This document shows, piece by piece, positions 17,187-23,513 of a DNA stretch of 64,000 nt. Position 1 is the first letter of the stretch. The number at the start of each line of letters is the position of its first letter. The notes under the pieces are model-generated. The model saw only the letters and a list, made by a program, of their open reading frames with translations. It searched no databases and had not been told where the DNA came from. The DNA comes from Nostoc sp. 'Peltigera membranacea cyanobiont' N6 (lineage in GTDB: Bacteria; Cyanobacteriota; Cyanobacteriia; Cyanobacteriales; Nostocaceae), in the NCBI RefSeq assembly GCF_002949735.1, contig NZ_CP026681.1:4416501-4480500 (forward strand). The letters are read 5' to 3'. The translations under genes were made by a program, and so were the position numbers.

Positions 17187-17933
17187 TTATCTTAAGTATT
17201 GGTCTAGGGTCATTTCATCGAGAACATGACTGTAAATGTCTTTCGTTGTGGCAATTGAACGATGTCCTAAAAGCTGTTGTACATATTGGTCAAGATAATT
17301 GTCTTGCAGCATTCTAGTAGCGAAGGTATGGCGAAATAAGTGCGGATGTGCTTTAATTCCTGTTCGTTTGTGGAGTTGGTCAAATAATTTATTTAAGCGA
17401 ACTAAGGACATCGCTTGCCCTACCCATTTACTTGATAAATTGACGAATAACATCCCGCCTCCCAAAGTTTCGGCTTGAGGCGGATATTCTTCTAGTAAGT
17501 AGGCATGAAAGGTCTCTTGAATAGCTGAACGATGGTAAATAATGGGGATTTCTCGTTCTCTTCCTTTAGCCATTGCGCGATTAGGATTGTCTTCTCTGCG
17601 TACAATCCGAATGCGTCCGCTGAAATCTAAGTTCTTGACATCTTCCAGATGTAATCCTAACAGTTCTCCCCGCCGCACTCCTGTTGAGCGCAGCAGCATG
17701 ATAATTAACCTGTCTCTATAAGTTGTACAGGCGTTGGCTAAGGTTGCGACTTCTTCATCTAGCAGACAACCACTGAAGAGTTTCGGTTCTTTTATTTTGA
17801 TTGCTAATTGTCGCTTTCTACAGTAGTTCAAAAATCTTTGGATTGGCTCTACGGGTAGGCAGGTTTCAGGGTCGAAGACACAGCTAAATCGTGATTCTGT
17901 GTGGGGGGATATCGCCCATTCTACCTTGGTCAT
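17187..17933 (-). CDS. Tyrosine recombinase, first of three (TnpA-like), short N-terminus
   Basis: The catalytic domain is complete: Arg in RSTGVRRGELLGL, HxxR in AHPHLFRHTFATRM, His in LLGHRSIATTKD and Tyr in IYSHVLDEM. The protein is only 248 residues; TnpA-type relatives are usually above 320 and carry a full SAM-like core-binding domain of about 90 residues. Here the N-terminal 50 residues (LNYCRKRQLAIKIKEPKLF) run almost directly into the catalytic fold, as if an internal deletion had removed that domain. It may depend on the two partner recombinases for DNA grip. First gene of the four-gene operon. Confidence 0.7.
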   Translation of the reverse strand: MTKVEWAISPHTESRFSCVFDPETCLPVEPIQRFLNYCRKRQLAIKIKEPKLFSGCLLDEEVATLANACTTYRDRLIIMLLRSTGVRRGELLGLHLEDVKNLDFSGRIRIVRREDNPNRAMAKGREREIPIIYHRSAIQETFHAYLLEEYPPQAETLGGGMLFVNLSSKWVGQAMSLVRLNKLFDQLHKRTGIKAHPHLFRHTFATRMLQDNYLDQYVQQLLGHRSIATTKDIYSHVLDEMTLDQYLR

Positions 17934-17934
17934 T

Positions 17935-18015
17935 TTCTACGTTGTGGAAATTAATTTGTTTCTACCCTAACGTAAAAATTAGGGCTGTTGTTGTTGTTCT
18001 TTCCACGTTGTAGAA
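17935..18015. repeat. Right-end pair of 15-bp recombinase-flanking sites
   Basis: TTCTACGTTGTGGAA (17935-17949) and TTCCACGTTGTAGAA (18001-18015) differ at two positions. They lie 51 bases apart, immediately upstream of the first recombinase ATG at 17933. Related copies at the left end are at 11887-11901 and 11932-11946. They are the best candidates for recombinase binding or crossover sites, or for an operator of the recombinase operon. Confidence 0.55.
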
Positions 18016-18142
18016 TTGGTTGTTGTTGTCTATATAAAGTGCTTGTCATCTTTTATACCATAGAGGTGGGAAATAAAATGTTTCACCAGGGCAATTATCT
18101 TTGTGGTAGGTAACTATGGATGATGATACTCAACAACTAAGT

Positions 18143-18691
18143 TTAGAGAGGAAGAGGAACGCTTTCTCCTACCCCCTTAAGTGGTAACACAAGATAAGTC
18201 AGTTCTGATCCCGCTCGGTTGATGACACGCCCTAAGCCCCTGGTCTTAATCGCCACGGTATCAAAGTTTTGTTTTTGACCATTTTCAAGGTTTACAGTTG
18301 GTAGCACCAACGTTAACTCCAACTGACCTTGATCGAAGTTTGGCTGTAAGGTAACAGTAATCAGTAAACCTAAAGCGCTTTTTTGTTTTTTGATTTCCTT
18401 ACCTCGAAAAGTAAATTGACCTTCTGGGCCTTGATAAGTCAGTTGTGAAGCTCCTGGTGGATCATCTACTCGTATTGGCCCTGGCGCTTGCGGAAAGAAA
18501 ACAATCTGTGTAGTCCTGATTGGATCAGTGAAGGTATACTGGTTTGCCTGATTAAGTTGAGTTGTATCTGCTAGTTTTTGGGCAGGTTTCAAATCAACTG
18601 CAATCGCCTCAACAGAGTTTACTGCTCCAATTATTGCGATCGTTAGAAATGATGTAGTAATTGCAACGAGCCGAGAAATTTTAGTTCTCAT
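18143..18691 (-). CDS. Secreted protein of unknown function
   Basis: The ATG at 18691 is chosen over an upstream TTG start because a typical signal peptide begins there (MRTKISRLVAITTSFLTIAI, cleavage likely after VEAIA). The mature part of about 150 residues is mostly beta-type, with repeated hydrophobic strands (QYTFTDPIRTTQIVFFP, SALGLLITVTL, GQLELTLVLPTV) and no cysteines. I do not recognise the family. It lies just outside the proposed recombinase element and has no operon partner. Confidence 0.55.
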   Translation of the reverse strand: MRTKISRLVAITTSFLTIAIIGAVNSVEAIAVDLKPAQKLADTTQLNQANQYTFTDPIRTTQIVFFPQAPGPIRVDDPPGASQLTYQGPEGQFTFRGKEIKKQKSALGLLITVTLQPNFDQGQLELTLVLPTVNLENGQKQNFDTVAIKTRGLGRVINRAGSELTYLVLPLKGVGESVPLPL

Positions 18692-19194
18692 GGTGGTGTG
18701 ATTGATTATGTGGTAGACGCAGACATCTTTTGCATTGCCCTTGTCCATGTTGACAGTTTTATGAAGAAAAACTCAACAACTGACAACATCAAATAGCTGT
18801 TTACGTATACTTTACAGTACTAAGGTTAAGAAACGATACCTTTACTTATTTACTCATGAGCAGGATACTGCCCCATCATCTCCCCAATTTTTACTGCCTC
18901 ACACCAGGAAAAGTACACTATTTTCTTAGAGGAAAGAGACATAAAGGGCGATCGCCATTAACTCTGCTCAATATTATTGATATCTTCTTCCCAAATGATA
19001 AATCTTCTATTTTCCATTTCTTCAAAACACTCCTCCTCTAATAAACAGAGGGTGTCATCTGGTAGGAGTTTCATCAAAATTTTAATTAGTATTTTCATAT
19101 TCTTAGATGTAGAGTAAGTAGCTTGCCGCCGCTCTCCTCGCTTGAGTTTATCGCATCCATTACATTTCCTCGCTCGAAAAATAATTTATCTGAA

Positions 19195-19212
19195 TTTTTG
19201 CGTACTCAAAAA
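19195..19212 (+). repeat. 18-bp site shared with the partition region, copy 1
   Basis: TTTTTGCGTACTCAAAAA, identical to 23363-23380 and inverted at 23459-23474. It is near-palindromic. See the parA region for the suggested role. Confidence 0.6.
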
Positions 19213-19295
19213 TGCAAAAATATAAAATTAGCCTTTACCGCCAAGGCATTCACACAGCGTAGCTTGCCGCCGTAGGCATCGCTATCCAAAAGAAC

Positions 19296-19361
19296 TATGT
19301 AGTAGACAAAACTATACTACAACTGTATTATTGAAATTATTCTTAATTACAAATACTACAA
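19296..19361. promoter_or_regulatory. TGTAGTA boxes upstream of the small ORF at 19369
   Basis: TATGTAGTAG (19296-19305), TATACTACAA (19313-19322, inverted) and AATACTACAA (19352-19361, inverted) lie just before the ATG at 19369. The same heptamer occurs three times in the promoter of the tRNA array (20277-20320). Confidence 0.5.
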
Positions 19362-19368
19362 ATCTTCA

Positions 19369-19587
19369 ATGATCAGCAGATTCTCTTCAACCATTAGTAG
19401 CGCGGTGCATTGCCGACCCAACAAGGGTTTAGGCAGAGTATTCGCGCTGTTTGCGTTTGAGGAAATGTATCTGTTTGTCGGCGATAAATCTGCAAGTGTT
19501 GGCATTTTCGGAGCAATTGCCGAATGGCTGAATCTAGACCAACTTATCCAAAGCGGGAGGTGCAAATGTCTTACAGCACCAACATAG
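19369..19587 (+). CDS. Small ORF between TGTAGTA boxes and a terminator
   Basis: The 72-residue frame starts MISRFSSTISSAVHCR and contains an aromatic, hydrophobic middle (VFALFAFEEMYLFVGDKSAS) and IAEWLNLDQLIQSGR. No family is recognised and there is no clear ribosome binding site. It is accepted at low confidence because it fills the space between a promoter-like region and a strong intrinsic terminator 23 bases after its stop. That makes it look like its own transcription unit ahead of the HNH gene. Confidence 0.4.
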   Translation: MISRFSSTISSAVHCRPNKGLGRVFALFAFEEMYLFVGDKSASVGIFGAIAEWLNLDQLIQSGRCKCLTAPT

Positions 19588-19610
19588 GGCAAAAAGTATC
19601 AACTATCTGA

Positions 19611-19649
19611 CCCCCGCTCCTGAATCTCAGAGGCGGGGGGTTGTTTTTT
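19611..19649 (+). terminator. Strong intrinsic terminator
   Basis: CCCCCGC (19611-19617) pairs with GCGGGGG (19633-19639), followed by a T-rich tract to 19649. It separates the small ORF at 19369 from the HNH gene, so the HNH gene depends on read-through or its own start. Confidence 0.8.
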
Positions 19650-19666
19650 GAGGAGTGAATCAAGGT

Positions 19667-20203
19667 ATGCAAGCTCAACAGCAAAGTCAGCAACCACATA
19701 TATTACAAAATTCGGTGGTGGTGTTCTCTAAGAACTACCTACCACTGGCACGTATCAACATCAAACGAGCAATCGTGCTGTTAGTTACTGGTCAGGCTGA
19801 GTCGTTGGATTTTGGCAGTACAAAGCAGTGGGAAGTCCGTTCACCCAGCGTCGTACTACAAGTTCCTGAACATATTCGCTTGACCGTTGGTAATCCCGAA
19901 CGCCACTGGAAAGTACCACCTGTAAATCGGCGTGAAGTACTCAAGCGAGACAACCACACCTGCCAATACTGCGGTAGCACCAAGCATTTAACACTTGACC
20001 ATGTGATTCCCCGCTCTAAGGGTGGACAGCATACCTGGGACAACGTTGTAACTGCGTGTGAGAAGTGTAATTCAATCAAGAGCGATCGCTTACCTCATGA
20101 AGCTGGAATGGTTCTCAAAAGTAAGCCTAAAGCCCCAATTCACCCAGCAGTAGCATTTGCTGAACAATTTTGGAATGCACAACGCCTGAGTGAGAACGAG
20201 TAA
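19667..20203 (+). CDS. HNH endonuclease associated with the tRNA array
   Basis: The ATG at 19667 is preferred to a GTG at 19655 because GGAG lies at a suitable distance. The 178-residue protein has an N-terminal domain (NSVVVFSKNYLPLARINIKR) and a typical HNH module: CQYCGSTKHLTLDHVIPRSK, then WDNVVTACEKCNSIKSDR. It has two CxxC zinc pairs, the catalytic His of LDH, and the Asn. Family members nick or cut DNA. HNH genes of this type sit beside long tRNA arrays in Nostoc relatives. It lies 190 bases upstream of the first tRNA gene, in the same direction. Confidence 0.8.
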   Translation: MQAQQQSQQPHILQNSVVVFSKNYLPLARINIKRAIVLLVTGQAESLDFGSTKQWEVRSPSVVLQVPEHIRLTVGNPERHWKVPPVNRREVLKRDNHTCQYCGSTKHLTLDHVIPRSKGGQHTWDNVVTACEKCNSIKSDRLPHEAGMVLKSKPKAPIHPAVAFAEQFWNAQRLSENE

Positions 20204-20276
20204 TTAACTTCAAACCTAGTCAGAGAGGGCAATAAGCTCGATTACGTAACACTGCCCTCTCAGTTCTTTCAAAAAG

Positions 20277-20320
20277 TTTGTAGTATGCCCTTGACATTAT
20301 GTAGTATATATGTAGTAAAG
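20277..20320 (+). promoter_or_regulatory. Candidate promoter of the tRNA array with three TGTAGTA boxes
   Basis: TTTGTAGTAT (20277-20286), TATGTAGTATA (20298-20308) and TATGTAGTAAA (20309-20318) overlap a TTGACA hexamer at 20291-20296. AGTAAA lies 17 bases after the hexamer. This is the only promoter-like sequence seen before the array at 20394. Confidence 0.5.
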
Positions 20321-20393
20321 CACTACAGCCTCTCAAAAAGGCATAGCGCAAACACTTCTGAACCATGAAAACTAAATAATTGCCATCCAACGT

Positions 20394-20469
20394 GGGGGTG
20401 TAGCTTAGTCTGGTTTAAAGCAGTCGCCTGTCGAGCGAAAGACCGTGGGTTCAAATCCCATCATCCCCG
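20394..20469 (+). tRNA. tRNA-Asp (GUC)
   Basis: First gene of the array. Acceptor GGGGGTG pairs with CATCCCC. The anticodon loop CTGTCGA gives GUC. The T arm GTGGGTTCAAATCCCAT is canonical. Confidence 0.8.
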
Positions 20470-20470
20470 T

Positions 20471-20548
20471 GTAGCCTTGTGGACAAATAGACAAGTCGTT
20501 CTGATTCTCAGTCAGAGAGAAGCGGGTGCAACTCCCGTCGAGGCTTCC
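20471..20548 (+). tRNA. tRNA-Glu (CUC), irregular
   Basis: Stem TCTGA/TCAGA encloses loop TTCTCAG, anticodon CUC. The T arm GCGGGTGCAACTCCCGT is regular, but the D arm is unusual and the acceptor GTAGCCT/AGGCTTC has a T-T mismatch. A CUC anticodon is unusual, since UUC normally reads both Glu codons. Confidence 0.6.
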
Positions 20549-20555
20549 AAACGTC

Positions 20556-20629
20556 GCAGTGTAGCTTAATGGCAAAGCCCCAAGCTCATAACTTGGTCAA
20601 TGTGGGTTCAAATCCCATCACTGCTACCA
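20556..20629 (+). tRNA. tRNA-Met (CAU), first copy
   Basis: Stem CCAAG/CTTGG with loop CTCATAA gives CAU. Acceptor GCAGTG pairs with CACTGC and the sequence ends near an encoded ACCA. Whether it is initiator, elongator or a lysidine-type Ile tRNA cannot be told here. Confidence 0.75.
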
Positions 20630-20631
20630 AT

Positions 20632-20702
20632 GCACAGATGGTGTAACGGCAGCACCAGGGTCTCCAAAACCTTTAGTCAGGGTTCAAATCCTTGTCTGTG
20701 CG
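20632..20702 (+). tRNA. tRNA-Trp (CCA)
   Basis: Acceptor GCACAGA/TCTGTGC and loop CTCCAAA give CCA. A second, different tRNA-Trp gene is at 38347 beside secE. Confidence 0.8.
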
Positions 20703-20726
20703 TTGCCGTGTCCCGATCGAAAAAGC

Positions 20727-20797
<71 letters not shown>

Positions 20798-20830
20798 TCA
20801 ACAGCTTTTTCAACTTACATGGCATACATG

Positions 20831-20902
20831 GTGCAGAAGCGAAGTGGCCGAGCGGCACGTCTTTCAAGCGTGTAATTAGCGGGTTCAAGTCCCGTCTGCA
20901 CT
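20831..20902 (+). tRNA. tRNA-Glu (UUC), irregular D arm
   Basis: Acceptor GTGCAGA/TCTGCAC. Stem CACGT/GCGTG with loop CTTTCAA gives UUC. The D-arm region GAAGTGGCCGAGCGGC looks more like a Leu/Ser type, so identity elements are mixed. Confidence 0.65.
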
Positions 20903-20912
20903 ACCAAATTCA

Positions 20913-20995
20913 TGGGTCGGCTCGCCTACTGGTGTGGGCAACGGTCTGTAAAACCGCCGCGTTTGCGTTGCTGGTTCAATTCCAGCCCGGCCCAT
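20913..20995 (+). tRNA. tRNA-Tyr (GUA)
   Basis: Loop CTGTAAA gives GUA; a long variable arm is present as expected for bacterial Tyr. Acceptor TGGGTCG pairs with CGGCCCA. Confidence 0.8.
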
Positions 20996-20998
20996 TCT

Positions 20999-21086
20999 GG
21001 AGAGATTGCTATCGGCAGGGCAAGCTGTTTGCTAAACAGTTGTGAGATTCATCATCTCACTGTGGGTTCAACTCCCTCTCTCTCCG
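20999..21086 (+). tRNA. tRNA-Ser (GCU)
   Basis: Loop TTGCTAA gives GCU. The long variable arm GTGAGATTCATCATCTCAC is present. Acceptor GGAGAGA pairs with TCTCTCC. Confidence 0.8.
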
Positions 21087-21092
21087 CCTTAT

Positions 21093-21166
21093 GAGAACGT
21101 GGTGTAACTGGATAACACATCAGTCTACGAAACTGAAAAGTGAAGGTTCAAGTCCTTCCGTTCTCG
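21093..21166 (+). tRNA. tRNA-Arg (ACG)
   Basis: Stem CAGT/ACTG with loop CTACGAA gives ACG, normally edited to ICG. Acceptor GAGAACG pairs with CGTTCTC. Confidence 0.8.
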
Positions 21167-21171
21167 CCTTA

Positions 21172-21269
21172 CCCCCTGGTAGCTCAGTTGGTAGTAGCGC
21201 CTGTCTGTTCGCGTAGCGTGTCTGAAAGACAAGAACAGGAGGTCATCCGTTCAATCCGGATCTGGGGGA
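21172..21269 (+). pseudogene. tRNA-like gene with a repeat inserted in the anticodon loop
   Basis: D arm (TAGCTCAGTTGGTAGTAGCG), T arm (CATCCGTTCAATCCGGAT) and acceptor CCCCCTG/CTGGGGG (one mismatch) are tRNA-like. Between the anticodon stem halves CCTGT (21200-21204) and ACAGG there are 30 bases in place of 7. They are mostly a copy of the dispersed repeat also at 837-866. The isotype is lost; Phe (GAA) is one possible ancestor. Confidence 0.7.
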
Positions 21270-21278
21270 CTGGCACAT

Positions 21279-21353
<75 letters not shown>

Positions 21354-21358
21354 TTTAT

Positions 21359-21432
21359 TGGGAAGTAGGCAAACAGGCAAAGCCGTCGCACTTTGAATGC
21401 GAAGTTTGAGGGTTCGATTCCTTCCTTCCCAG
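21359..21432 (+). tRNA. tRNA-Gln (UUG)
   Basis: Stem TCGCA/TGCGA with loop CTTTGAA gives UUG. Acceptor TGGGAAG pairs with CTTCCCA. Confidence 0.8.
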
Positions 21433-21462
21433 CTTATACTCCTGTAGCGCCCACCAAAACTT

Positions 21463-21536
21463 ACCCCTGTAACCCAAGTGGAAGAGGTGCCAAACTTAAA
21501 ATTTGGAAGTTGCTGGTTCAAATCCAGTCAGGGGTA
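21463..21536 (+). tRNA. tRNA-Leu (UAA), short variable loop, no intron
   Basis: Stem CCAAA/TTTGG with loop CTTAAAA gives UAA. Acceptor ACCCCTG pairs with CAGGGGT. Leu tRNAs normally have a long variable arm; here only about six bases are present. The group I intron usual in chromosomal cyanobacterial tRNA-Leu(UAA) is absent. Confidence 0.7.
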
Positions 21537-21538
21537 TC

Positions 21539-21611
21539 GCGGAGATAGAGCTATGGTGCGCTCTGGGGTCTCATAAGCCTTCACATACCGGGTTCAAATC
21601 CAGGCTCCGCT
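21539..21611 (+). tRNA. tRNA-Met (CAU), second copy
   Basis: Loop CTCATAA gives CAU. The anticodon stem GGGGT/GCCTT has two G-T pairs. Acceptor CGGAG/CTCCG-type pairing has one mismatch. ACCA follows. Confidence 0.65.
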
Positions 21612-21618
21612 ACCAAAT

Positions 21619-21689
21619 GCGATTGTGGTGTAATGGCAGCATCAGAGTCTTCCAAACTCACGGTACGAGTTCGAGTCTCGTCAATCGCT
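21619..21689 (+). tRNA. tRNA-Gly (UCC)
   Basis: Stem GAGT/ACTC with loop CTTCCAA gives UCC. Acceptor GCGATTG pairs with CAATCGC. Confidence 0.8.
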
Positions 21690-21694
21690 CTTTT

Positions 21695-21770
21695 AGCCCT
21701 GTAACTCAGTTGGGAGAGTGCCTCTCTTACAAAGAGGAAGTCGTAGGTTCAATCCCTGCCAGGGCTACCA
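21695..21770 (+). tRNA. tRNA-Val (UAC)
   Basis: Stem CCTCT/AGAGG with loop CTTACAA gives UAC. Acceptor AGCCCTG pairs with CAGGGCT, and CCA is encoded. Confidence 0.85.
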
Positions 21771-21776
21771 ATTTAT

Positions 21777-21849
21777 GGGAGTGTTGCCTAATGGATAAGG
21801 CATCGATCTTCTAAATCGAGCAATGTAGGTTCGACCCCTACCACTCCTG
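21777..21849 (+). tRNA. tRNA-Arg (UCU)
   Basis: Stem TCGAT/ATCGA with loop CTTCTAA gives UCU. Acceptor GGGAGTG pairs with CACTCCT. Confidence 0.8.
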
Positions 21850-21853
21850 CTCA

Positions 21854-21929
21854 TGGGTTCGTAGCTCTAATTGGGAGAGCGCCTGTTTTGCACACAGGAG
21901 GTTGTGAGTTCAAGCCTCACCGAATCCAC
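21854..21929 (+). tRNA. tRNA-Ala (UGC)
   Basis: Stem CCTGT/ACAGG with loop TTTGCAC gives UGC. Acceptor TGGGTTC pairs with GAATCCA. It differs from the chromosomal tRNA-Ala at 44856. Confidence 0.8.
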
Positions 21930-21933
21930 TCTT

Positions 21934-22009
21934 GGTGTCTGAAGCCAAAGCGGTCGCGGCGCCCTTTTGTGGAACCAGTCATAACGGGTTCAAGTCCCGC
22001 CAGACACCC
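21934..22009 (+). tRNA. tRNA of uncertain isotype (His GUG or Lys UUU)
   Basis: Acceptor GGTGTCT/AGACACC, D arm and T arm (CGGGTTCAAGTCCCG) are clear. The anticodon arm GCGCCCTTTTGTGGAACC does not form five good pairs. Reading the loop as TTGTGGA gives His; as CTTTTGT gives Lys. The gene may be decayed. Confidence 0.5.
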
Positions 22010-22016
22010 CTTATAT

Positions 22017-22099
22017 GGAAGATGCTGCTCAAGGGAGGGCAACTAGTCTTGAAAACTAGAGCAGGGTAATACCTGGGGGTTCAATTCCTCCATCTTCCG
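22017..22099 (+). tRNA. tRNA-Ser (UGA)
   Basis: Stem CTAGT/ACTAG with loop CTTGAAA gives UGA. The long variable arm CAGGGTAATACCTG is present. Acceptor GGAAGAT pairs with ATCTTCC. Confidence 0.8.
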
Positions 22100-22103
22100 T
22101 CTT

Positions 22104-22175
22104 CCACCTGAAGCCGAAAAGTGAGGCGCTGTGCTGATAACACAGATATAGGAGGGGCAGTACCTCCCAGATGGA
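22104..22175 (+). tRNA. tRNA-Ile-like (GAU), degenerate
   Basis: Stem CTGTG/CACAG with loop CTGATAA gives GAU. Acceptor CCACCTG pairs with CAGATGG with one mismatch. The T arm GGAGG/CCTCC encloses GGCAGTA in place of the canonical TTCAAAT-type loop, so function is doubtful. Last gene of the array. Confidence 0.5.
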
Positions 22176-22366
22176 TTTTTCAATAAGGATTTTGAGAAGC
22201 AGTGCAAGCCATACATAGACGCGCAGTGGCTTGTCAACAAGCATCGCCACATTCAGCTTTTACTGGACTGCGTAGTTTACCGCCGTAGGCATCGCCTTTA
22301 AGTCACATAGTCAAAAACTCAAATATCTAAAAATTTAACTTTTCAAGTTTTTGAATATCTGAAGTT

Positions 22367-22711
22367 TCAGGTACGCAAATTTAGCCATTGCTCTAGCAAA
22401 TCTTGAACAAGTTCGCTAAACTCCCGCTTTTCGCCATTCTGACTGGACTTTAACAGTTCAATTTTGACTGCTGTGTGAGTATTTCTTTTAATGTAAGCAG
22501 TTACCTGCTCATAGTCAGGGTCAGAGCGTTTGGCTTTGGGTCGTCCCCGTTTTGGCGGTTCGGTTTGCAATTGGGCAACTGGCTTTAGTTCTACCTTTTC
22601 AGGTTGTTGAACTTCTGGCAATTGAATTTCTGTTTCCTGGCTTTGATTTTCTGGCTCCGGTTCAGGTTCACGACCCTTTGCTGCATCCAAAATACCTTTG
22701 AATTTGCTCAC
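22367..22711 (-). CDS. Plasmid partition partner with C-terminal ribbon-helix-helix-like domain
   Basis: The GTG at 22711 overlaps the parA stop (GTGA) and follows AGGAGGTGAT, an excellent ribosome binding site. It is therefore preferred over an upstream in-frame start. The 114-residue product has a disordered Pro/Glu/Gln-rich first half, an AT-hook-like PKRGRPKAKR (about 53-62), and a C-terminal segment (YEQVTAYIKRNTHTAVKIEL, then LVQDLLEQWL) with strand-helix-helix character. This is the usual size and layout of small centromere-binding proteins coupled to ParA. It probably binds the repeats around its own operon. Confidence 0.65.
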   Translation of the reverse strand: MSKFKGILDAAKGREPEPEPENQSQETEIQLPEVQQPEKVELKPVAQLQTEPPKRGRPKAKRSDPDYEQVTAYIKRNTHTAVKIELLKSSQNGEKREFSELVQDLLEQWLNLRT

Positions 22712-23301
22712 TTCATCACCTCCTGACCGATGCTTTGATAATCTCGCCAAGCAATTTTGGCGCGTGGGTCAGAAATTTTGTTAACTGGTACACCAGCTAA
22801 GGCGGCTTTTTGAAAGGCAACTGCATCACGGACACTACCCTTAAATAGAGGTAATCCAGCCTCAGTTAACATTCCTCTTGCTTCTTCTCCATCTCGCCGG
22901 GGTTTAGGTGGAACGCGAGTAATAAGGATGCGAAATTTATCAGCACCTAACGAATTGAGAGTAGTAACAGTCTGCATCAGGGCATCAAGTGATAAAGCAT
23001 CCGGGGTAGTGGGAAGCACAAGTAAATCACATCCTTCCACAAGTGCTTCTAAATCTTCCTGTTCCGGTCTTGCTTGGGTGTCAATGATAATGTGCTGGTA
23101 ATTCTTCGCATACTTTGCAGCTTGCCGCTCATCAATCACTTTGAAGGGCAGAGCGCCACGTTTTGACCAACCGCTAGCAGAACGGTTTGGGTCGCCGTCA
23201 ATAAGAAGTGTCTCGCCAAAGGCTTGTAAGTAAGTAGCTAAATGAACTGCTGTTGTGGTTTTCCCCACCCCTCCCTTGAAGGATGCAACTGTGATAATCA
23301 T
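22708..23301 (-). CDS. parA: ParA-family partition ATPase
   Basis: The 197-residue protein has a deviant Walker A motif (FKGGVGKTTTAVHL, residues 8-21), Walker A' LLIDGDPNRSAS and Walker B HIIIDTQARP. It is complete for the short plasmid ParA/MipZ-type class without an N-terminal helix-turn-helix. Such ATPases move along the nucleoid and pull plasmid copies apart with a DNA-binding partner, here the overlapping gene at 22367-22711. It lies between two sets of AT-rich repeats and next to a plasmid replication gene. Together they form a replication and partition module. Confidence 0.85.
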   Translation of the reverse strand: MIITVASFKGGVGKTTTAVHLATYLQAFGETLLIDGDPNRSASGWSKRGALPFKVIDERQAAKYAKNYQHIIIDTQARPEQEDLEALVEGCDLLVLPTTPDALSLDALMQTVTTLNSLGADKFRILITRVPPKPRRDGEEARGMLTEAGLPLFKGSVRDAVAFQKAALAGVPVNKISDPRAKIAWRDYQSIGQEVMK

Positions 23302-23513
23302 GGTGATATCTCAAATATTGAGTTTTTCAAATGCTGAAAACTTGAATTTTTAAATCTCTAAGTTTTTGCGTACTCAAAAACTTAACCCTCTGCGAATGTT
23401 ATTACTGTACCAGCTATGCTCAGGCTTTTAAATACTTACATCTTTAAACTTTTGAATATTTGAGTACGCAAAAATCCAAAAATCTGTAAACAGTGCATTA
23501 TTCTGATTCAATT
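23302..23513. promoter_or_regulatory. parA promoter region with centromere-like repeats
   Basis: This gap contains TTTTTGCGTACTCAAAAA (23363-23380) and an inverted relative, TTTGAGTACGCAAAAA (23459-23474). It also has several AT-rich words of the form CTCAAATATTGAG and TTTTGAATATTTGAG. Related words follow the partition operon at 22313-22366. This organisation suits a parS-like centromere or iterons for the replication protein. Confidence 0.5.

Larger units (their letters stand above)
11887..18015. mobile_element. Putative Tn554-like element with three tyrosine recombinases
   Basis: The proposed limits are copies of one site: ATCCACGTCGTAGAA at 11887-11901 and TTCCACGTTGTAGAA at 18001-18015, with inner variants at 11932-11946 (inverted) and 17935-17949. 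Between them lie a WGR gene, a TnpC-like coiled-coil gene and three tyrosine recombinase genes in one tight minus-strand operon. Elements of the Tn554 type use paired tyrosine recombinases plus TnpC and have no long terminal repeats. Limits are inferred from the repeated sites and the altered HNH gene at the left. Confidence 0.55.
18692..19368. other. Non-coding stretch before the tRNA-array module
   Basis: It holds a HIP1 site (18949), two GC-rich repeat scraps of the form GTAGCTTGCCGCCG (near 19118 and 19260), one copy of the TTTTTGCGTACTCAAAAA site (19195-19212), and TGTAGTA-type boxes (19296-19361). A 61-codon frame at 18856 has no coding features and was not accepted. Confidence 0.5.

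Noticed and set aside
18856..19041. 61-codon frame as a gene
   Set aside because: No ribosome binding site, no recognisable features, and it crosses a HIP1 site in a repeat-rich spacer.
21205..21234. Group I intron in a tRNA anticodon loop
   Set aside because: The insert is only about 23 extra bases and matches a dispersed repeat; group I introns are over 200 bases with conserved P, Q, R and S elements.
22371..22380. Fourth copy of the TTTTTGCGTACTCAAAAA site
   Set aside because: Only GTACGCAAAT is shared and it lies in the end of the RHH coding sequence, so it was not counted as a full copy.
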